This document shows positions 25,740 to 34,279 of a stretch of DNA of 64,000 bases, in pieces. The position numbers and the translations under genes were made by a program. Below the pieces are notes generated by a model, which worked only from the letters and a program-made list of their open reading frames with translations, was not told the DNA's origin and did not search any database. The first letter of the stretch is position 1, and each line of letters starts with the position of its first letter. The DNA is from Streptomyces lincolnensis (GTDB taxonomy: Bacteria > Actinomycetota > Actinomycetes > Streptomycetales > Streptomycetaceae): positions 186,001 to 250,000 of the forward strand of contig NZ_JAIHON010000008.1 in NCBI RefSeq assembly GCF_021173675.1, written 5' to 3'.

Positions 25740-26120
25740 ATGGTGGTGGCGTTCAATGTGACCGGCGAGGGGCAGGGCGACTGGGCCGTGCTCCTGGTGT
25801 CGGGCGAGCTGGATCTGGTGACGTCGCCCGTGCTGCGGCAACGGGTGCACGACGTGGTGGCCGAGGGCGGCCACAGCATCGTCCTGGACCTCTCCGAGGT
25901 GTTCTTCTGCGACTCCAGCGGCGTCGGCGTGCTCATCGCCTCCCGCCGCCTGATCCGCTCGTGCCAGGGACGGCTGCGTCTGATACTCCCGGCCCAGGGC
26001 GCGGTGGACGGCTCGCACGTCAACCGGGTGCTGGGCGCCCTGGGCGTCCGCCGGCTGTTCGACGTCCACCCGGACGTGGACTCGGCCGTCAGAGAGGACG
26101 CGGACCCGCTCTCGGCGTGA
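25740..26120 (+). CDS. STAS-domain anti-anti-sigma factor
   Basis: 126 residues of the SpoIIAA/RsbV family. The phosphorylatable serine lies in FFCDSSGVGVL (residues 56-66), after the conserved strand SIVLDLSEV. Unphosphorylated, such proteins bind an HATPase anti-sigma kinase and release a SigB/SigF-type factor. No kinase gene is adjacent; a candidate HATPase lies at 32396. GAAGGG precedes the ATG. The last residues are acidic and variable. Confidence 0.92.
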   Translation: MVVAFNVTGEGQGDWAVLLVSGELDLVTSPVLRQRVHDVVAEGGHSIVLDLSEVFFCDSSGVGVLIASRRLIRSCQGRLRLILPAQGAVDGSHVNRVLGALGVRRLFDVHPDVDSAVREDADPLSA

Positions 26121-26312
26121 CCCACGGCCGGCGTGACCCCTGCCGACGTGGCCACCGCCGGAGTGACATCGCTCACCCCCACTGCCACATCGTTGTCCCG
26201 AAATTCCCCCGGTCTTGGCACAACCGCCACTTTCGCGCGCCCGAAGGCCCCGGCTCGTCGTACGCTCCGTGCCAGACGCACCCCGACGTGACGTAAGGCG
26301 GCCCGAAAAGAC

Positions 26313-26825
26313 ATGGTCAGCAGCGAGTACGAGCGCAGGATCGCCGCCCGGTTCGCCACCTTCGATCAGGACGGCAACGGCTACATCGACCGCGCGGACT
26401 TCAACACGGCGGCCAAGGCGCTGCTGGACGAGTTCGGTACGGCGGCCCGCTCCGACAAGGGCCAGGCCCTGTACATCGGCGCGGAGGCGTTCTGGCAGGG
26501 CATGGCCGGCATAGCGGACCGGGACGGTGACCAGCGGATCACCCGGGAGGAGTTCGTGGGCGGCGCGGTCAAGCGCCTGCGCGACAACCCCGACCGGTTC
26601 GCCGAGATCGCCCGCCCCTTCCTGCACGCGGCCCTGGCCGTGGCGGACGGCGACGGGGACGGCCGGGCCACCGTCGAGGACACCGTGCGGGTGCTGAAGG
26701 CCCTCGGCGCGGAGGAGGAGGCCGCCCGGACGGCCGCCACCGCCCTCGACGCGGACACCGACGGCAGGATCGGCGAGACGGAGATCGTGACCGCCTTCGC
26801 CCGCTTCTTCACGGTCCCCGAGTGA
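26313..26825 (+). CDS. Four-EF-hand calcium-binding protein
   Basis: 170 residues with four EF-hand loops at about 18-29 (DQDGNGYIDRAD), 69-80 (DRDGDQRITREE), 112-123 (DGDGDGRATVED) and 146-157 (DADTDGRIGETE). All have acids at loop positions 1, 3 and 5; the third ends in Asp rather than Glu, which weakens binding or shifts Mg/Ca preference. No signal peptide, so it is cytosolic, as in the calerythrin/Cab proteins of Streptomyces. The stop codon lies inside a 24-bp tandem repeat. Confidence 0.92.
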   Translation: MVSSEYERRIAARFATFDQDGNGYIDRADFNTAAKALLDEFGTAARSDKGQALYIGAEAFWQGMAGIADRDGDQRITREEFVGGAVKRLRDNPDRFAEIARPFLHAALAVADGDGDGRATVEDTVRVLKALGAEEEAARTAATALDADTDGRIGETEIVTAFARFFTVPE

Positions 26826-26901
26826 CCGTTCCCCACCGTCCCCGAGTGACCGTTCCCCACCGTCCCCGAGTGACCGTTCCCCACCGTCCCCGAGTGACCG
26901 T
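26813..26901. repeat. 24-bp tandem repeat, 3.7 copies, containing the EF-hand stop codon
   Basis: Units CGTCCCCGAGTGACCGTTCCCCAC at 26813 (first base differs), 26837 and 26861 are followed by a 17-nt partial unit at 26885. Every unit contains GAGTGA, the last codon and stop of the EF-hand gene. The array ends at the stop codon of the convergent ligase gene, so it fills the whole intergenic space. Confidence 0.95.
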
Positions 26902-28403
26902 CAGCTTCCCGAGAAGCGTTCGCGCAGCTTGTACTTGAGCACCTTGCGCAGCGTCTCGCCCCGCGGAAGGGCGTCCACGACCTCAAGCCGCTCCGGCAGC
27001 TTGTGCGTCGCCAGCCCTGCCGCGCGCAGGTACGACGTCACCGCCGCCAAGGTCAGCTCCCCGGCCCCCGGCGGCTGTTCCACCACCGCGCACACCAGCT
27101 CACCGCGTTCGGCGTCCGGCAGCCCGACCACCGCCACGTCGCCGACCAGCGGGTGCCCGTGCAGCAGGTCCTCGATCTCCTGCGCCGAGACGTTCTCGCC
27201 CTTGCGGATGATCACGTCCTTCAGGCGCCCGGTGAGCACCAGATGCCCGTTCTCCGTGAGCCGCCCCAGGTCCCCGGTGCGCAGGAACCCCTCCTCGTCG
27301 AAGGCCGCCGCGGTCTGCGCCGGATCCAGATACCCCTGACAGACGGCCTCCCCCCTCAGCCGCACCTCCCCGTCCACGATCCGTATCTCCATCCCCTCCG
27401 GCGGTCGCCCCTCCGTCGTCGCCAGCATCTCCGCGCTGTCCTCCGGCGAGCCCATCGTGATCATCGGCACCTCGGTCATGCCGTACCCGTGGGTGAGTTG
27501 GACGCCCATCTCGCGTACGACGGCGTGGTAGAGCTCCGGCGGCTTGGGAGCCCCGCCGCCCGCGAGCAGCCGGAGCGTCGGGACGACCTTCCCGTCCGGC
27601 CGCCTGCGCTGCTCGGCCAGGAACATCGAGTAGAACGCCGTCGACCCGCCCGCGATCGTCACGCCGTGCCGGCGGTAGTCCTCCAGTGCGCCCGGCATCG
27701 CGAACTGCTCGAACAACACCGCCGGGAAGCCGTAGAGCAGCATCATCACCAGGTAGTCCGGGCCGCCGATGTGGGCGTAGGGGAAGGCGATCGAGCCGAT
27801 GTCGGCGGCGGTGGGGCGCAGGGCGTGGGCGAGGCAGGAGCCGCCCGCGATCAGGGAGCGGTCGGTGTGCAGGACGCCCTTGGGGGCGGAGGTGGTGCCG
27901 GAGGTCCAGTAGATCCAGCGGACCGGGCGGCCGTCGGCGGGCGGGGCGGGGAGCACCCGGGGGTCCGCGTCGGGGAGCCGGTCGTAGGCCTCGAAGACGC
28001 CCTTGGCGCCCAGGCGGTGGGCCATCTCGGTGTGGTCGAAGCCGCGCCACTCGCCCGGTACGGCGAAGTACTCCGCCTTGGACTCCCGCAGCGCGAAGGC
28101 GACCTCGCGGTCCCGGTAGAAGGGGATGACCGGGGTCTGGACGGCGCCCAGGCGGGCCAGCGCGCAGGAGAGCAGGACCGTCTCGACCCGGCTGGGCAGC
28201 TGCCAGGCGACCACCGTGCCGGGGCGTACGCCGAGGTCGTACAGGCCGGCCGCGACCCGTTCGGCCCGGTCGCGCAGTTCGCCGAAGCCCAGTGTGCGGT
28301 CGTCCTGGAGGAGGACCGGCCGGTCGGGGGTGAGGTCGGCGCGGGCGGTGACCAGGTCCCAGAGGGTGCGGGAGGTGCTGAGCGCGTGCGCGGTGTCGTT
28401 CAC
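26901..28403 (-). CDS. AMP-dependent acyl-CoA synthetase (FadD/cyclohexanecarboxylate-CoA ligase-like)
   Basis: 500-residue ANL enzyme with P-loop IYWTSGTTSAPKGVLHTD, motif HGYGMTEVP, the hinge block GFLRTGDLGRL with DVIIRKGENVSAQEIE, and the catalytic Lys region ETLRKVLKYKL. It should activate the carboxylic acid that the surrounding dehydrogenases degrade; related enzymes act on alicyclic acids or steroid ring remnants. GTG 28403 (VNDTAHALS) follows AAAAGGAGC; the frame continues upstream without similarity. It is divergent from the amidohydrolase operon and shares the control region with the palindrome at 28638. Confidence 0.9.
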   Translation of the reverse strand: MNDTAHALSTSRTLWDLVTARADLTPDRPVLLQDDRTLGFGELRDRAERVAAGLYDLGVRPGTVVAWQLPSRVETVLLSCALARLGAVQTPVIPFYRDREVAFALRESKAEYFAVPGEWRGFDHTEMAHRLGAKGVFEAYDRLPDADPRVLPAPPADGRPVRWIYWTSGTTSAPKGVLHTDRSLIAGGSCLAHALRPTAADIGSIAFPYAHIGGPDYLVMMLLYGFPAVLFEQFAMPGALEDYRRHGVTIAGGSTAFYSMFLAEQRRRPDGKVVPTLRLLAGGGAPKPPELYHAVVREMGVQLTHGYGMTEVPMITMGSPEDSAEMLATTEGRPPEGMEIRIVDGEVRLRGEAVCQGYLDPAQTAAAFDEEGFLRTGDLGRLTENGHLVLTGRLKDVIIRKGENVSAQEIEDLLHGHPLVGDVAVVGLPDAERGELVCAVVEQPPGAGELTLAAVTSYLRAAGLATHKLPERLEVVDALPRGETLRKVLKYKLRERFSGS

Positions 28404-28637
28404 GGCGGCCGCTCCTTTTGTTTGAGGCTCGGTTCGCCTCCGGGGCGCAGTAGCCGGTGTCGAGACCACGACCGTGCTCGACCCTTCGGGCCTCCGCGCG
28501 CTCGCACTCTCGACACCGGCGCGCCCCTTCGGCTCACTCGCCGGTAGCTGACGGGTAGTCAGATCGGTGGCCAGAGCGTAGGGCTCGGCGCCTTGTCGGT
28601 CCAGGGGCCCGGCACTAGCCTGCTTGTGACGACGGAT

Positions 28638-28652
28638 CTGACGGTCCATCAG
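28638..28652. promoter_or_regulatory. Operator palindrome a: CTGACGGTCCATCAG
   Basis: It lies in the divergent ligase/amidohydrolase region, 28 nt before the amidohydrolase ATG. One of seven close matches to CTGACGGNCCGTCAG at promoters of acyl-CoA genes in this window. Size and symmetry fit a TetR-family site. Confidence 0.75.
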
Positions 28653-28680
28653 GTATCGGTACGGCCGAGTGGGGGGACCC

Positions 28681-29874
28681 ATGACCGAACTGCCCCGCAT
28701 CATCAGCGTCGACGACCACGTGATCGAGCCCGCGCACCTCTTCGAGACCTGGCTGCCGAGGAAGTACCGGGACCGCGGCCCGAAGCCCCTGACCGCCGGG
28801 ATCGGTGAACTCGCCTACGTGGGCGGCAAGTACCGGATCACGATGGACCCGGACGGCCAGCCGACCGACTGGTGGATCTACGAGGACCTGAAGTTCCCGT
28901 ACAAGCGCAACATCGCCGCCGTCGGCTTCGACCGCGACGAGATGACGCTGGAGGGCATCACCCGCGCGGAGATGCGGCCCGGCTGCTGGGACCCGGTCGA
29001 GCGGCTCAAGGACATGGACCTCAACCATGTCGAGGCGTCCCTCTGCTTCCCCTCCTTCCCCCGCTTCTGCGGCCAGACCTTCGCCGAGGCGCACGACAAG
29101 GAGGTCGCGCTCGCCTGTGTGCGCGCCTACAACGACTGGATGGTCGAGGAGTGGTGCGCCGGCAGCGGCGGCCGGCTCATCCCGCTCTGTCTGATCCCGC
29201 TGTGGGACGTCGACCTCGCCGTGGCGGAGATCCGGCGCAACGCCGCCCGCGGGGTGAAGGCGGTGACCTTCTCCGAGATCCCCACCCACCTGGGCCTGCC
29301 GTCGATCCACTCCGGCTACTGGGACCCCTTCTTCGCGGTCTGCCAGGAGACCGGCACGGTCGTCAACATGCACATCGGCTCGTCGTCGCAGATGCCGGCC
29401 GCCTCCCCCGACGCCCCACCCGCCGTGCAGGCCTCGCTGTCCTTCAACAACGCGATGGCCTCGATGATGGACTTCCTCTTCAGCGGCGTCCTGGTGAAGT
29501 TCCCGCGCCTGACCCTCGCCTACTCCGAAGGCCAGATGGGCTGGGTGCCGTACGCCCTGGAACGCGCCGACGACGTCTGGGCGGAGCACCGCGCCTGGGG
29601 CGGGGTCCGCGACACGATCCCCGAGCCGCCGTCGACGTACTACTACCGCCAGATCTTCTGCTGCTTCTTCCGCGACAAGCACGGGGTGGCCTCGCTGGAC
29701 GTGGTGGGCCGCGACAACGCCACCTTCGAGACCGACTACCCGCACGTCGACTCGACCTTCCCGCACACCAAGGAGGTCGCCCTCGACCACGTCAAGGGCC
29801 TCGACGACGAGACGGTCTACAAGCTGATGCGGGGCAACGCGATCCGCATGCTCGACCTGGACCTCGACCGGTAG
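28681..29874 (+). CDS. Amidohydrolase-2 family metal-dependent hydrolase
   Basis: 397 residues of the TIM-barrel amidohydrolase-2 superfamily (ACMSD/LigW type). Visible metal-site elements are SVDDHVIEP near the N-terminus, NMHIGSSSQ (about residue 230) and the C-terminal FETDYPHVDSTFPH. These enzymes decarboxylate or hydrolyse C-C or ring bonds. The gene heads an operon with two acyl-CoA dehydrogenases (7 nt gap), so ring or beta-keto-acid processing in the same pathway is likely. GGGGGGA precedes the ATG. The exact reaction is not deducible. Confidence 0.85.
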   Translation: MTELPRIISVDDHVIEPAHLFETWLPRKYRDRGPKPLTAGIGELAYVGGKYRITMDPDGQPTDWWIYEDLKFPYKRNIAAVGFDRDEMTLEGITRAEMRPGCWDPVERLKDMDLNHVEASLCFPSFPRFCGQTFAEAHDKEVALACVRAYNDWMVEEWCAGSGGRLIPLCLIPLWDVDLAVAEIRRNAARGVKAVTFSEIPTHLGLPSIHSGYWDPFFAVCQETGTVVNMHIGSSSQMPAASPDAPPAVQASLSFNNAMASMMDFLFSGVLVKFPRLTLAYSEGQMGWVPYALERADDVWAEHRAWGGVRDTIPEPPSTYYYRQIFCCFFRDKHGVASLDVVGRDNATFETDYPHVDSTFPHTKEVALDHVKGLDDETVYKLMRGNAIRMLDLDLDR

Positions 29875-29880
29875 TCCGCG

Positions 29881-31014
29881 ATGGACCTGTCGGACACGCC
29901 CGAGGAGGAGGAGTTCCGGGCGCGGCTCAGGGAGTGGCTCGCCAAGGTGCTGCCCACCCTGCCGCCCAAGCCGTCCCCGGACGACTGGCCCGCCCGCCGC
30001 GCCTACGACCTCGGCTGGCAGCGGACGCTGTACGACGCCGGGTACGGGGAGGTGCACTGGGACGCGTCCCCGGCCACCCGGCTGATCTTCCTGGAGGAGA
30101 CCGAGAGGGCGGGGGCCCCTTATGTGGGCGCCGGCTTCGTCGGACTCCTGCACGCCGGGCCGACCGTCGCCGCCGAGGGCACGCCGGAGCAGCGGGCCCG
30201 CTGGCTGCCGCCGATCCTGCGCGGCGAGGAGGTCTGGTGCCAGGGCTTCAGCGAACCGGACGCCGGTTCCGACCTCGCGTCGCTGCGCACGCGCGCGTGG
30301 CGGGACGGGGACGCCTACGTGGTGAGCGGCTCCAAGATCTGGACCTCCCACGCCGAAGTGGCCGACTGGTGCGAGCTGTTGGTGCGCACCGACCCGACGG
30401 CGGCCAAGCACCGGGGGATCACCTGGCTGGCGATGCCCATGTCCGCGCCGGGCGTCACGGTCCGGCCGCTGCGCACCCTCGCCGGGTCGGCCGAGTTCGC
30501 CGAGGTGTTCCTCGACGAGGTCCGCGTCCCGGTCGCCAACCGGGTCGGCGCGGAGAACGACGGCTGGCGCGTCACCATGGTCACCCTCTCCTTCGAACGC
30601 GGTACGGCCTTCGTCGGCGAGGTGGTGTCCTGCCGCCGCGTCCTCGGCGAACTCGCCCGCACGGCACGGGAGAACGGCCGCTGGGACGACCCCGTCCTGC
30701 GCCGCCGCCTCGGCCGTCTCAACGCCGAGTTCCGCGCCCTGTGGCGGCTCACCCAGTGGAACGTCAGCGAGGCGGAGCGGACGGGCGGCGTACCGGGCGT
30801 CGGCGGGTCGGTCTTCAAGCTGCGGTACTCGCACGCACGGCAGGAGCTCTACGACGCCGCCGCCGATGTCCTGGGGCCGCGCTCCCTCGACCTGGACGGC
30901 CCCTGGACCCTGGACCGGCTGTCCTCGCTGTCGTACACCATCGCCGCCGGCACCTCGCAGATCCAGCGGAACATCGTGGCCGAGCGGATCCTCGGCCTGC
31001 CGAAGGGGCCGTGA
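29881..31014 (+). CDS. Acyl-CoA dehydrogenase, catalytic-type subunit
   Basis: 377 residues, full-length acyl-CoA dehydrogenase with CQGFSEPDAGSDLASLRT, the KIWTSHAEVADWCELLVRT flavin-site segment and the C-terminal SYTIAAGTSQIQRNIVAERI. It starts 7 nt after the amidohydrolase stop, and its own stop is 2 nt before a shorter dehydrogenase. Adjacent long/short pairs are known in actinobacterial steroid degradation to form heteromeric (alpha2beta2) dehydrogenases, which is the likely arrangement here. Confidence 0.92.
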   Translation: MDLSDTPEEEEFRARLREWLAKVLPTLPPKPSPDDWPARRAYDLGWQRTLYDAGYGEVHWDASPATRLIFLEETERAGAPYVGAGFVGLLHAGPTVAAEGTPEQRARWLPPILRGEEVWCQGFSEPDAGSDLASLRTRAWRDGDAYVVSGSKIWTSHAEVADWCELLVRTDPTAAKHRGITWLAMPMSAPGVTVRPLRTLAGSAEFAEVFLDEVRVPVANRVGAENDGWRVTMVTLSFERGTAFVGEVVSCRRVLGELARTARENGRWDDPVLRRRLGRLNAEFRALWRLTQWNVSEAERTGGVPGVGGSVFKLRYSHARQELYDAAADVLGPRSLDLDGPWTLDRLSSLSYTIAAGTSQIQRNIVAERILGLPKGP

Positions 31015-31016
31015 CG

Positions 31017-31880
31017 ATGCGCTTCCAACCCACCGACGAACAGCGGGCGTTGCGGGACGCCGTACGACAGCTGCTGGCCCGTCGCTTCGACGGCGCGGCG
31101 CTGCGGGCGGCCGTGGCGCGGCCCGGGGTGGACCGTGCGCTGTGGCGGGAGCTCGGCGCGGCGGGGTTCTTCGCGCTGCGGATGCCCGAGGCCGAGGGCG
31201 GGGTCGGACTCGGGCTGCCGGAGGCGGTGTTGGCCTTCGAGGAGACGGGCCGCGCGCTGCTGCCGGGGCCACTGGTGGCCACGCACCTCGCGGCGGGGAC
31301 GGTGCCGGGGGCGGCCACCGGGGAGGCGGTCGTGGCGGCCGTCGACGGGGAGCTGGTGGAGTGGCTGGAGGCGGCGGACGTGGTGCGGGGGGACACGGAC
31401 GGGGCGGTGGCGATCCGGTCCGTCGATCCGCTCACACCCCTGCACGCGGTGCGTTCGCCGGCGGCCGCGGATCCCGTCGCCGTCCTCCTCACCGCCGCCG
31501 AACAACTGGGCACGGCCGGGCGTGTGTGCGAGCTGGCGGTGCAACACGCGCGGACGCGCGAGCAGTTCGGGCGGCCGGTCGGGGCCTTCCAGGCCGTCAA
31601 GCATCTGTGCGCCGACATGCTGGTGCGGACGGAGGTGGCCCGTGCGGCGGTGTACGCCGCCGCCGTCACCGCCGGACCGGCCGACATCGCGGCGGCCCGG
31701 CTGCTCGCCGACGAGGCCGCCGTGCGCGGTGCCCGGGACTGCCTCCAGGTGCACGGCGGCATGGGGTTCACCTGGGAGAGCGAGGTGCATCTGCATCTCA
31801 AGCGGGCCTGGGTGCGGGCGCAACGTGCCGGAGCCGACACGGAGAGTGAGGAAGTCCTCGCGGCCGACCTGTTGTCCTGA
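31017..31880 (+). CDS. Acyl-CoA dehydrogenase, short partner subunit
   Basis: 287 residues, about 90 shorter than the family norm. The N-terminal helical domain (LWRELGAAGFFALRMPEAEGG) and the C-terminal domain (TREQFGRPVGAFQAVKHLCADM, VHGGMGFTWESEVHLHLKRA) are intact, but the central beta domain is reduced to about 60 degenerate residues. It is probably the non-flavin or structural partner of the dehydrogenase just upstream. ATG 31017 has GAAGGGG 8 nt upstream; GTG 31011 would give a GTGA overlap. A palindrome overlaps its stop codon. Confidence 0.88.
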   Translation: MRFQPTDEQRALRDAVRQLLARRFDGAALRAAVARPGVDRALWRELGAAGFFALRMPEAEGGVGLGLPEAVLAFEETGRALLPGPLVATHLAAGTVPGAATGEAVVAAVDGELVEWLEAADVVRGDTDGAVAIRSVDPLTPLHAVRSPAAADPVAVLLTAAEQLGTAGRVCELAVQHARTREQFGRPVGAFQAVKHLCADMLVRTEVARAAVYAAAVTAGPADIAAARLLADEAAVRGARDCLQVHGGMGFTWESEVHLHLKRAWVRAQRAGADTESEEVLAADLLS

Positions 31881-31891
31881 CCGACCGTCAG
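31877..31891. promoter_or_regulatory. Operator-like palindrome at the 3' end of the operon: CTGACCGACCGTCAG
   Basis: A perfect CTGAC-N5-GTCAG palindrome overlapping the TGA of the short dehydrogenase. It matches the promoter-located operators but has no gene start nearby (the next start is 504 nt away). It could be fortuitous, an auxiliary site, or a weak hairpin. Confidence 0.4.
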
Positions 31892-32395
31892 GGCCGCTGG
31901 ACTGCGATACCGGGGGGTCGGCCCGAACGCGTGTCGCGGATTGTGGCATACCGGAATCACGGAGCGTTGATATCGGGTTGTGTCCTAGGCGTGACTCGTT
32001 GCGCCCCGGAGGGGCGGGTGGGCTCCGGTACCTTGTGTGGGATGCGAGTGGTTCCGAGCACGAGCCGTGCCGGTGTTGCCCCTGGGGCGGCTCCGGACCC
32101 GGCGGTGCGCGTCGCTGTTCGCGGGGTGGGAAGCCGTCGGGCTCCCGCCTGTTCGACCCTTGGCGACGAGCGTCGCACAGTATCGCGCACGGGTACTCCT
32201 TCGCGCTGGAATATGCCCGAAGCGCTTGTTGGCGTGACTTTCCGTCAACCATGCTGTCCCACAAGGGACTCACGTTCCGTGACCCCGGCCCCGGCCGCTC
32301 CCCCGGCCGTTGTTCTGGTCATGCAAAAAATGGCTACGATCGTGGCCCTCGTGAGGCGCGGGGCTATGTGTCCGCCGGTTCGGATGGTGTGAGCG
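31892..32395. other. Intergenic region before the HATPase gene
   Basis: No coding frame with typical codon bias is visible. The stretch contains a CGCCCC/GGGGCG hairpin (32002-32016) and a TACGAT -10-like box at 32335-32340 that could serve the HATPase gene; its -35 partner is poor (TTGTTC, 19-nt spacing). Nothing else is recognised. Confidence 0.4.
32002..32016 (+). terminator. Short GC hairpin CGCCCC-GGA-GGGGCG
   Basis: A 6-bp perfect stem with a 3-nt loop, 122 nt downstream of the amidohydrolase/dehydrogenase operon. It is a modest terminator candidate. Confidence 0.35.
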
Positions 32396-32872
32396 GTGCA
32401 GGTGCTTCAAGTGCAGCTGGAGATCCGGCCCGACCCCGCGGAGGTGGGGCGGGCCCGGAGCTGGGCCCGCTCGCGGCTCGCCGGGTCCGGGATAGGGTCC
32501 GACGATCCGCTCGCCGAGACGCTGATCCTGCTCGTCTCCGAGCTGGTCACCAACGCCGTGGTGCACACCGGCCGTCCGGCCGTGCTGCGGCTCAGTCTGC
32601 CGCGGGTGGTCGCGGAGTCGGCCACCGTCCGCCTGGAGGTGGCCGACGGCAGTGACCGGGCGCCGGTGCCGCGCTGTGTCGACGGCGAGGAGACGGGCGG
32701 CCGGGGTCTGGCCCTCGTCGACGGTCTCGCCGACCGCTGGGGCTGGAGCCCCGAGGGGGCCGGCAAGCGCATCTGGTGCGAACTGGACCGGTGCGAACAG
32801 TCCCGCGAGTCCGCCACGGCCTGTGCCGGTGACGCCTCCGCCTACGAAGGGCTGGCCTTCGAGGTCGTATGA
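32396..32872 (+). CDS. HATPase_c anti-sigma-type regulatory kinase (RsbW/SpoIIAB-like)
   Basis: 158 residues with the GHKL ATPase pattern: N box LLVSELVTNAVVHTG (about residues 45-59), G1 box EVADGSDRAP and G2 box GGRGLALVDGLADRWG. The C-terminus CEQSRESATACAG is variable. Stand-alone HATPase proteins of this size in Streptomyces bind sigma factors or phosphorylate STAS proteins; the STAS protein at 25740 is one possible partner. The GTG start lacks a strong ribosome site. No regulator palindrome is linked to it. Confidence 0.87.
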   Translation: MQVLQVQLEIRPDPAEVGRARSWARSRLAGSGIGSDDPLAETLILLVSELVTNAVVHTGRPAVLRLSLPRVVAESATVRLEVADGSDRAPVPRCVDGEETGGRGLALVDGLADRWGWSPEGAGKRIWCELDRCEQSRESATACAGDASAYEGLAFEVV

Positions 32873-33268
32873 CCGGCGCACGGCGTTCCGGGCGCGTGCC
32901 CACCCTCCGGTGACCTGGCGCACGGTCGCGGAAAACGCTGTCGCCCCTGCGTCGGCGGGGAGTTCGTGCGCCCGACATGCTTCCGTGCGCGCCTCCGGGA
33001 AACCGTGCATAAGTAATAAATCCCCGAACGGGTGTTGACGCCGCGTGACCGTTTGATCACGCTGGTGGTCAGCGATTCGCCGTGAGGGGACGGCGAGGGC
33101 TTCGGTGACGGAGGCCCTCGGCGAGTGTGGGTCGTGATTCGGCGTCAGGCTCCCTCGGGGCCGAGAGGGGTTGGGGCGGGTACGCCGGAAGTGGTCGGTG
33201 GTGCGTCGTGCCGGGCTCGGGGTGAGCAGGGCGTACCGCCGGCCCGCCCTCCTCGCGCGGGGCTTCGC
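32873..33268. other. 396-nt gap between convergent genes
   Basis: No gene is supported here. An AT-rich patch (CATAAGTAATAAATCCCC, 33008-33025), unusual for this DNA, is followed by a GCGTGA/TCACGC hairpin and the terminator at 33094-33120. The rest is non-repetitive GC-rich sequence. Confidence 0.4.
33094..33120. terminator. Ten-bp hairpin between the convergent HATPase and cyclase genes
   Basis: CGAGGGCTTC pairs with GAGGCCCTCG (one G-T wobble) around a 7-nt loop. Its place between two convergent stop codons supports a bidirectional terminator. Confidence 0.5.
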
Positions 33269-34195
33269 TCACATTAGGGCGACCGGTGCCACCGGTGTGC
33301 CGGTCGCCCCGACGAACGGCTCGGGCATCGCCGACAGCAGGAAGCTGTAGCGGCCAACTTCTCCACAGGCTGTGGACAACTTTTCGAGATTCCAGTTCTG
33401 GCCCTGGAGCATGCCCATCTCCACGAGGTGCAGCGCGTGCACGGGCAGCCACAGATCCTCGATCTCGGGCGGGAAGATCTCGAAGGTCAGTGTGTCGTTC
33501 GCGACCGCGGCGACGTCCCGCGCGTGGAACCACTCCGGGGTGCGGATCGACAGCCCCGGTGACGGATGCCCGTACGCCTCCCTCCCGCCCGCCAGATACA
33601 CCCGCACCTGCCCGGTCCGTACGAGCACGATGTCACCGGCGCGCACCCGAGTGCCGGCGAGTTCCTCGGCCGCGTCCAGGTCCTCCGGGGTGACGGCGTG
33701 CGAGCCGTCCAGGCGGTCGGTGCCCAGCGTGCGGGCCACGTCCAGGAGCACGCCCCGCGAGACGATGTGCCGTGCCTTGTCGATACCGCTGAACTCGGCG
33801 CCGGTGTGCGCGGTGATGGTGGTGGCGGGGCGGCCGTTGTAGAGCAGGCCCGAGTGCGAGACGTGGGTGAGCGCGTCCCAGTGGGTGGCCGCCTGGAGCC
33901 CCATCGTCACGGCGTCGTCGCTGCACGCCACCGTCCCCGGGCCGAAGATCTCCTGGTTGATCTGCGTCATCGCGTGCAGGGGGTTGATCCGCCCCGGGAT
34001 CAGCCCGGTCTGCACGCCGTCCTGCCGGAGCGGCAGCGCGAGGGGGATCCGGCGCCCGGTGCGGACCTCGGCCGCGGCCCGGCGCACCACCTCGTCGGTG
34101 ATCAGGTTGAGCGTGCCGATCTCGTCGTCCGCCCCCCAACGGCCCCAGTTGTTCACGCGCTTGGCGATCTCGTGGAAAGCGGCGGGCAGCGACAT
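33269..34195 (-). CDS. Cyclase-family (kynurenine-formamidase-like) metal hydrolase
   Basis: 308 residues of the cyclase superfamily. The metal motif appears as ATHWDALTHVSHSG (about residues 93-106), with GVLLDVARTLG and GDIVLVRTGQVRVYL further on. Such enzymes hydrolyse amides, lactones or thioester-like substrates and occur in polyketide and aromatic pathways. ATG 34195 follows GGGAGGG; the 670-codon open frame upstream is a shadow. It is divergent from the SDR gene, and the palindrome at 34243 sits between the two starts, so it is probably co-regulated with the acyl-CoA genes. Confidence 0.87.
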   Translation of the reverse strand: MSLPAAFHEIAKRVNNWGRWGADDEIGTLNLITDEVVRRAAAEVRTGRRIPLALPLRQDGVQTGLIPGRINPLHAMTQINQEIFGPGTVACSDDAVTMGLQAATHWDALTHVSHSGLLYNGRPATTITAHTGAEFSGIDKARHIVSRGVLLDVARTLGTDRLDGSHAVTPEDLDAAEELAGTRVRAGDIVLVRTGQVRVYLAGGREAYGHPSPGLSIRTPEWFHARDVAAVANDTLTFEIFPPEIEDLWLPVHALHLVEMGMLQGQNWNLEKLSTACGEVGRYSFLLSAMPEPFVGATGTPVAPVALM

Positions 34196-34242
34196 GGGGC
34201 CCTCCCGGGGCTTGTGTCCTGCGGTCTGACGGGTCATAAAAT

Positions 34243-34257
34243 CTAACGGTCCGTCAG
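34243..34257. promoter_or_regulatory. Operator palindrome b: CTAACGGTCCGTCAG
   Basis: It is centred between the divergent cyclase and SDR starts, 47 nt from the former and 22 nt from the latter. A further half-site TCTGACGGGTCAT lies at 34225-34237. It matches the shared consensus with one mismatch. Confidence 0.75.
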
Positions 34258-34279
34258 AAACCGCGGGAAGGGGTCCGGC

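Noticed and set aside
26813..26901. Possible CRISPR-like array
   Set aside because: Units are directly contiguous, without spacers, and no cas genes are present.
28872..31016. 1002-codon plus frame reading through the amidohydrolase and first dehydrogenase
   Set aside because: Only its last 288 codons (from 31017) show dehydrogenase homology; the rest is shadow.
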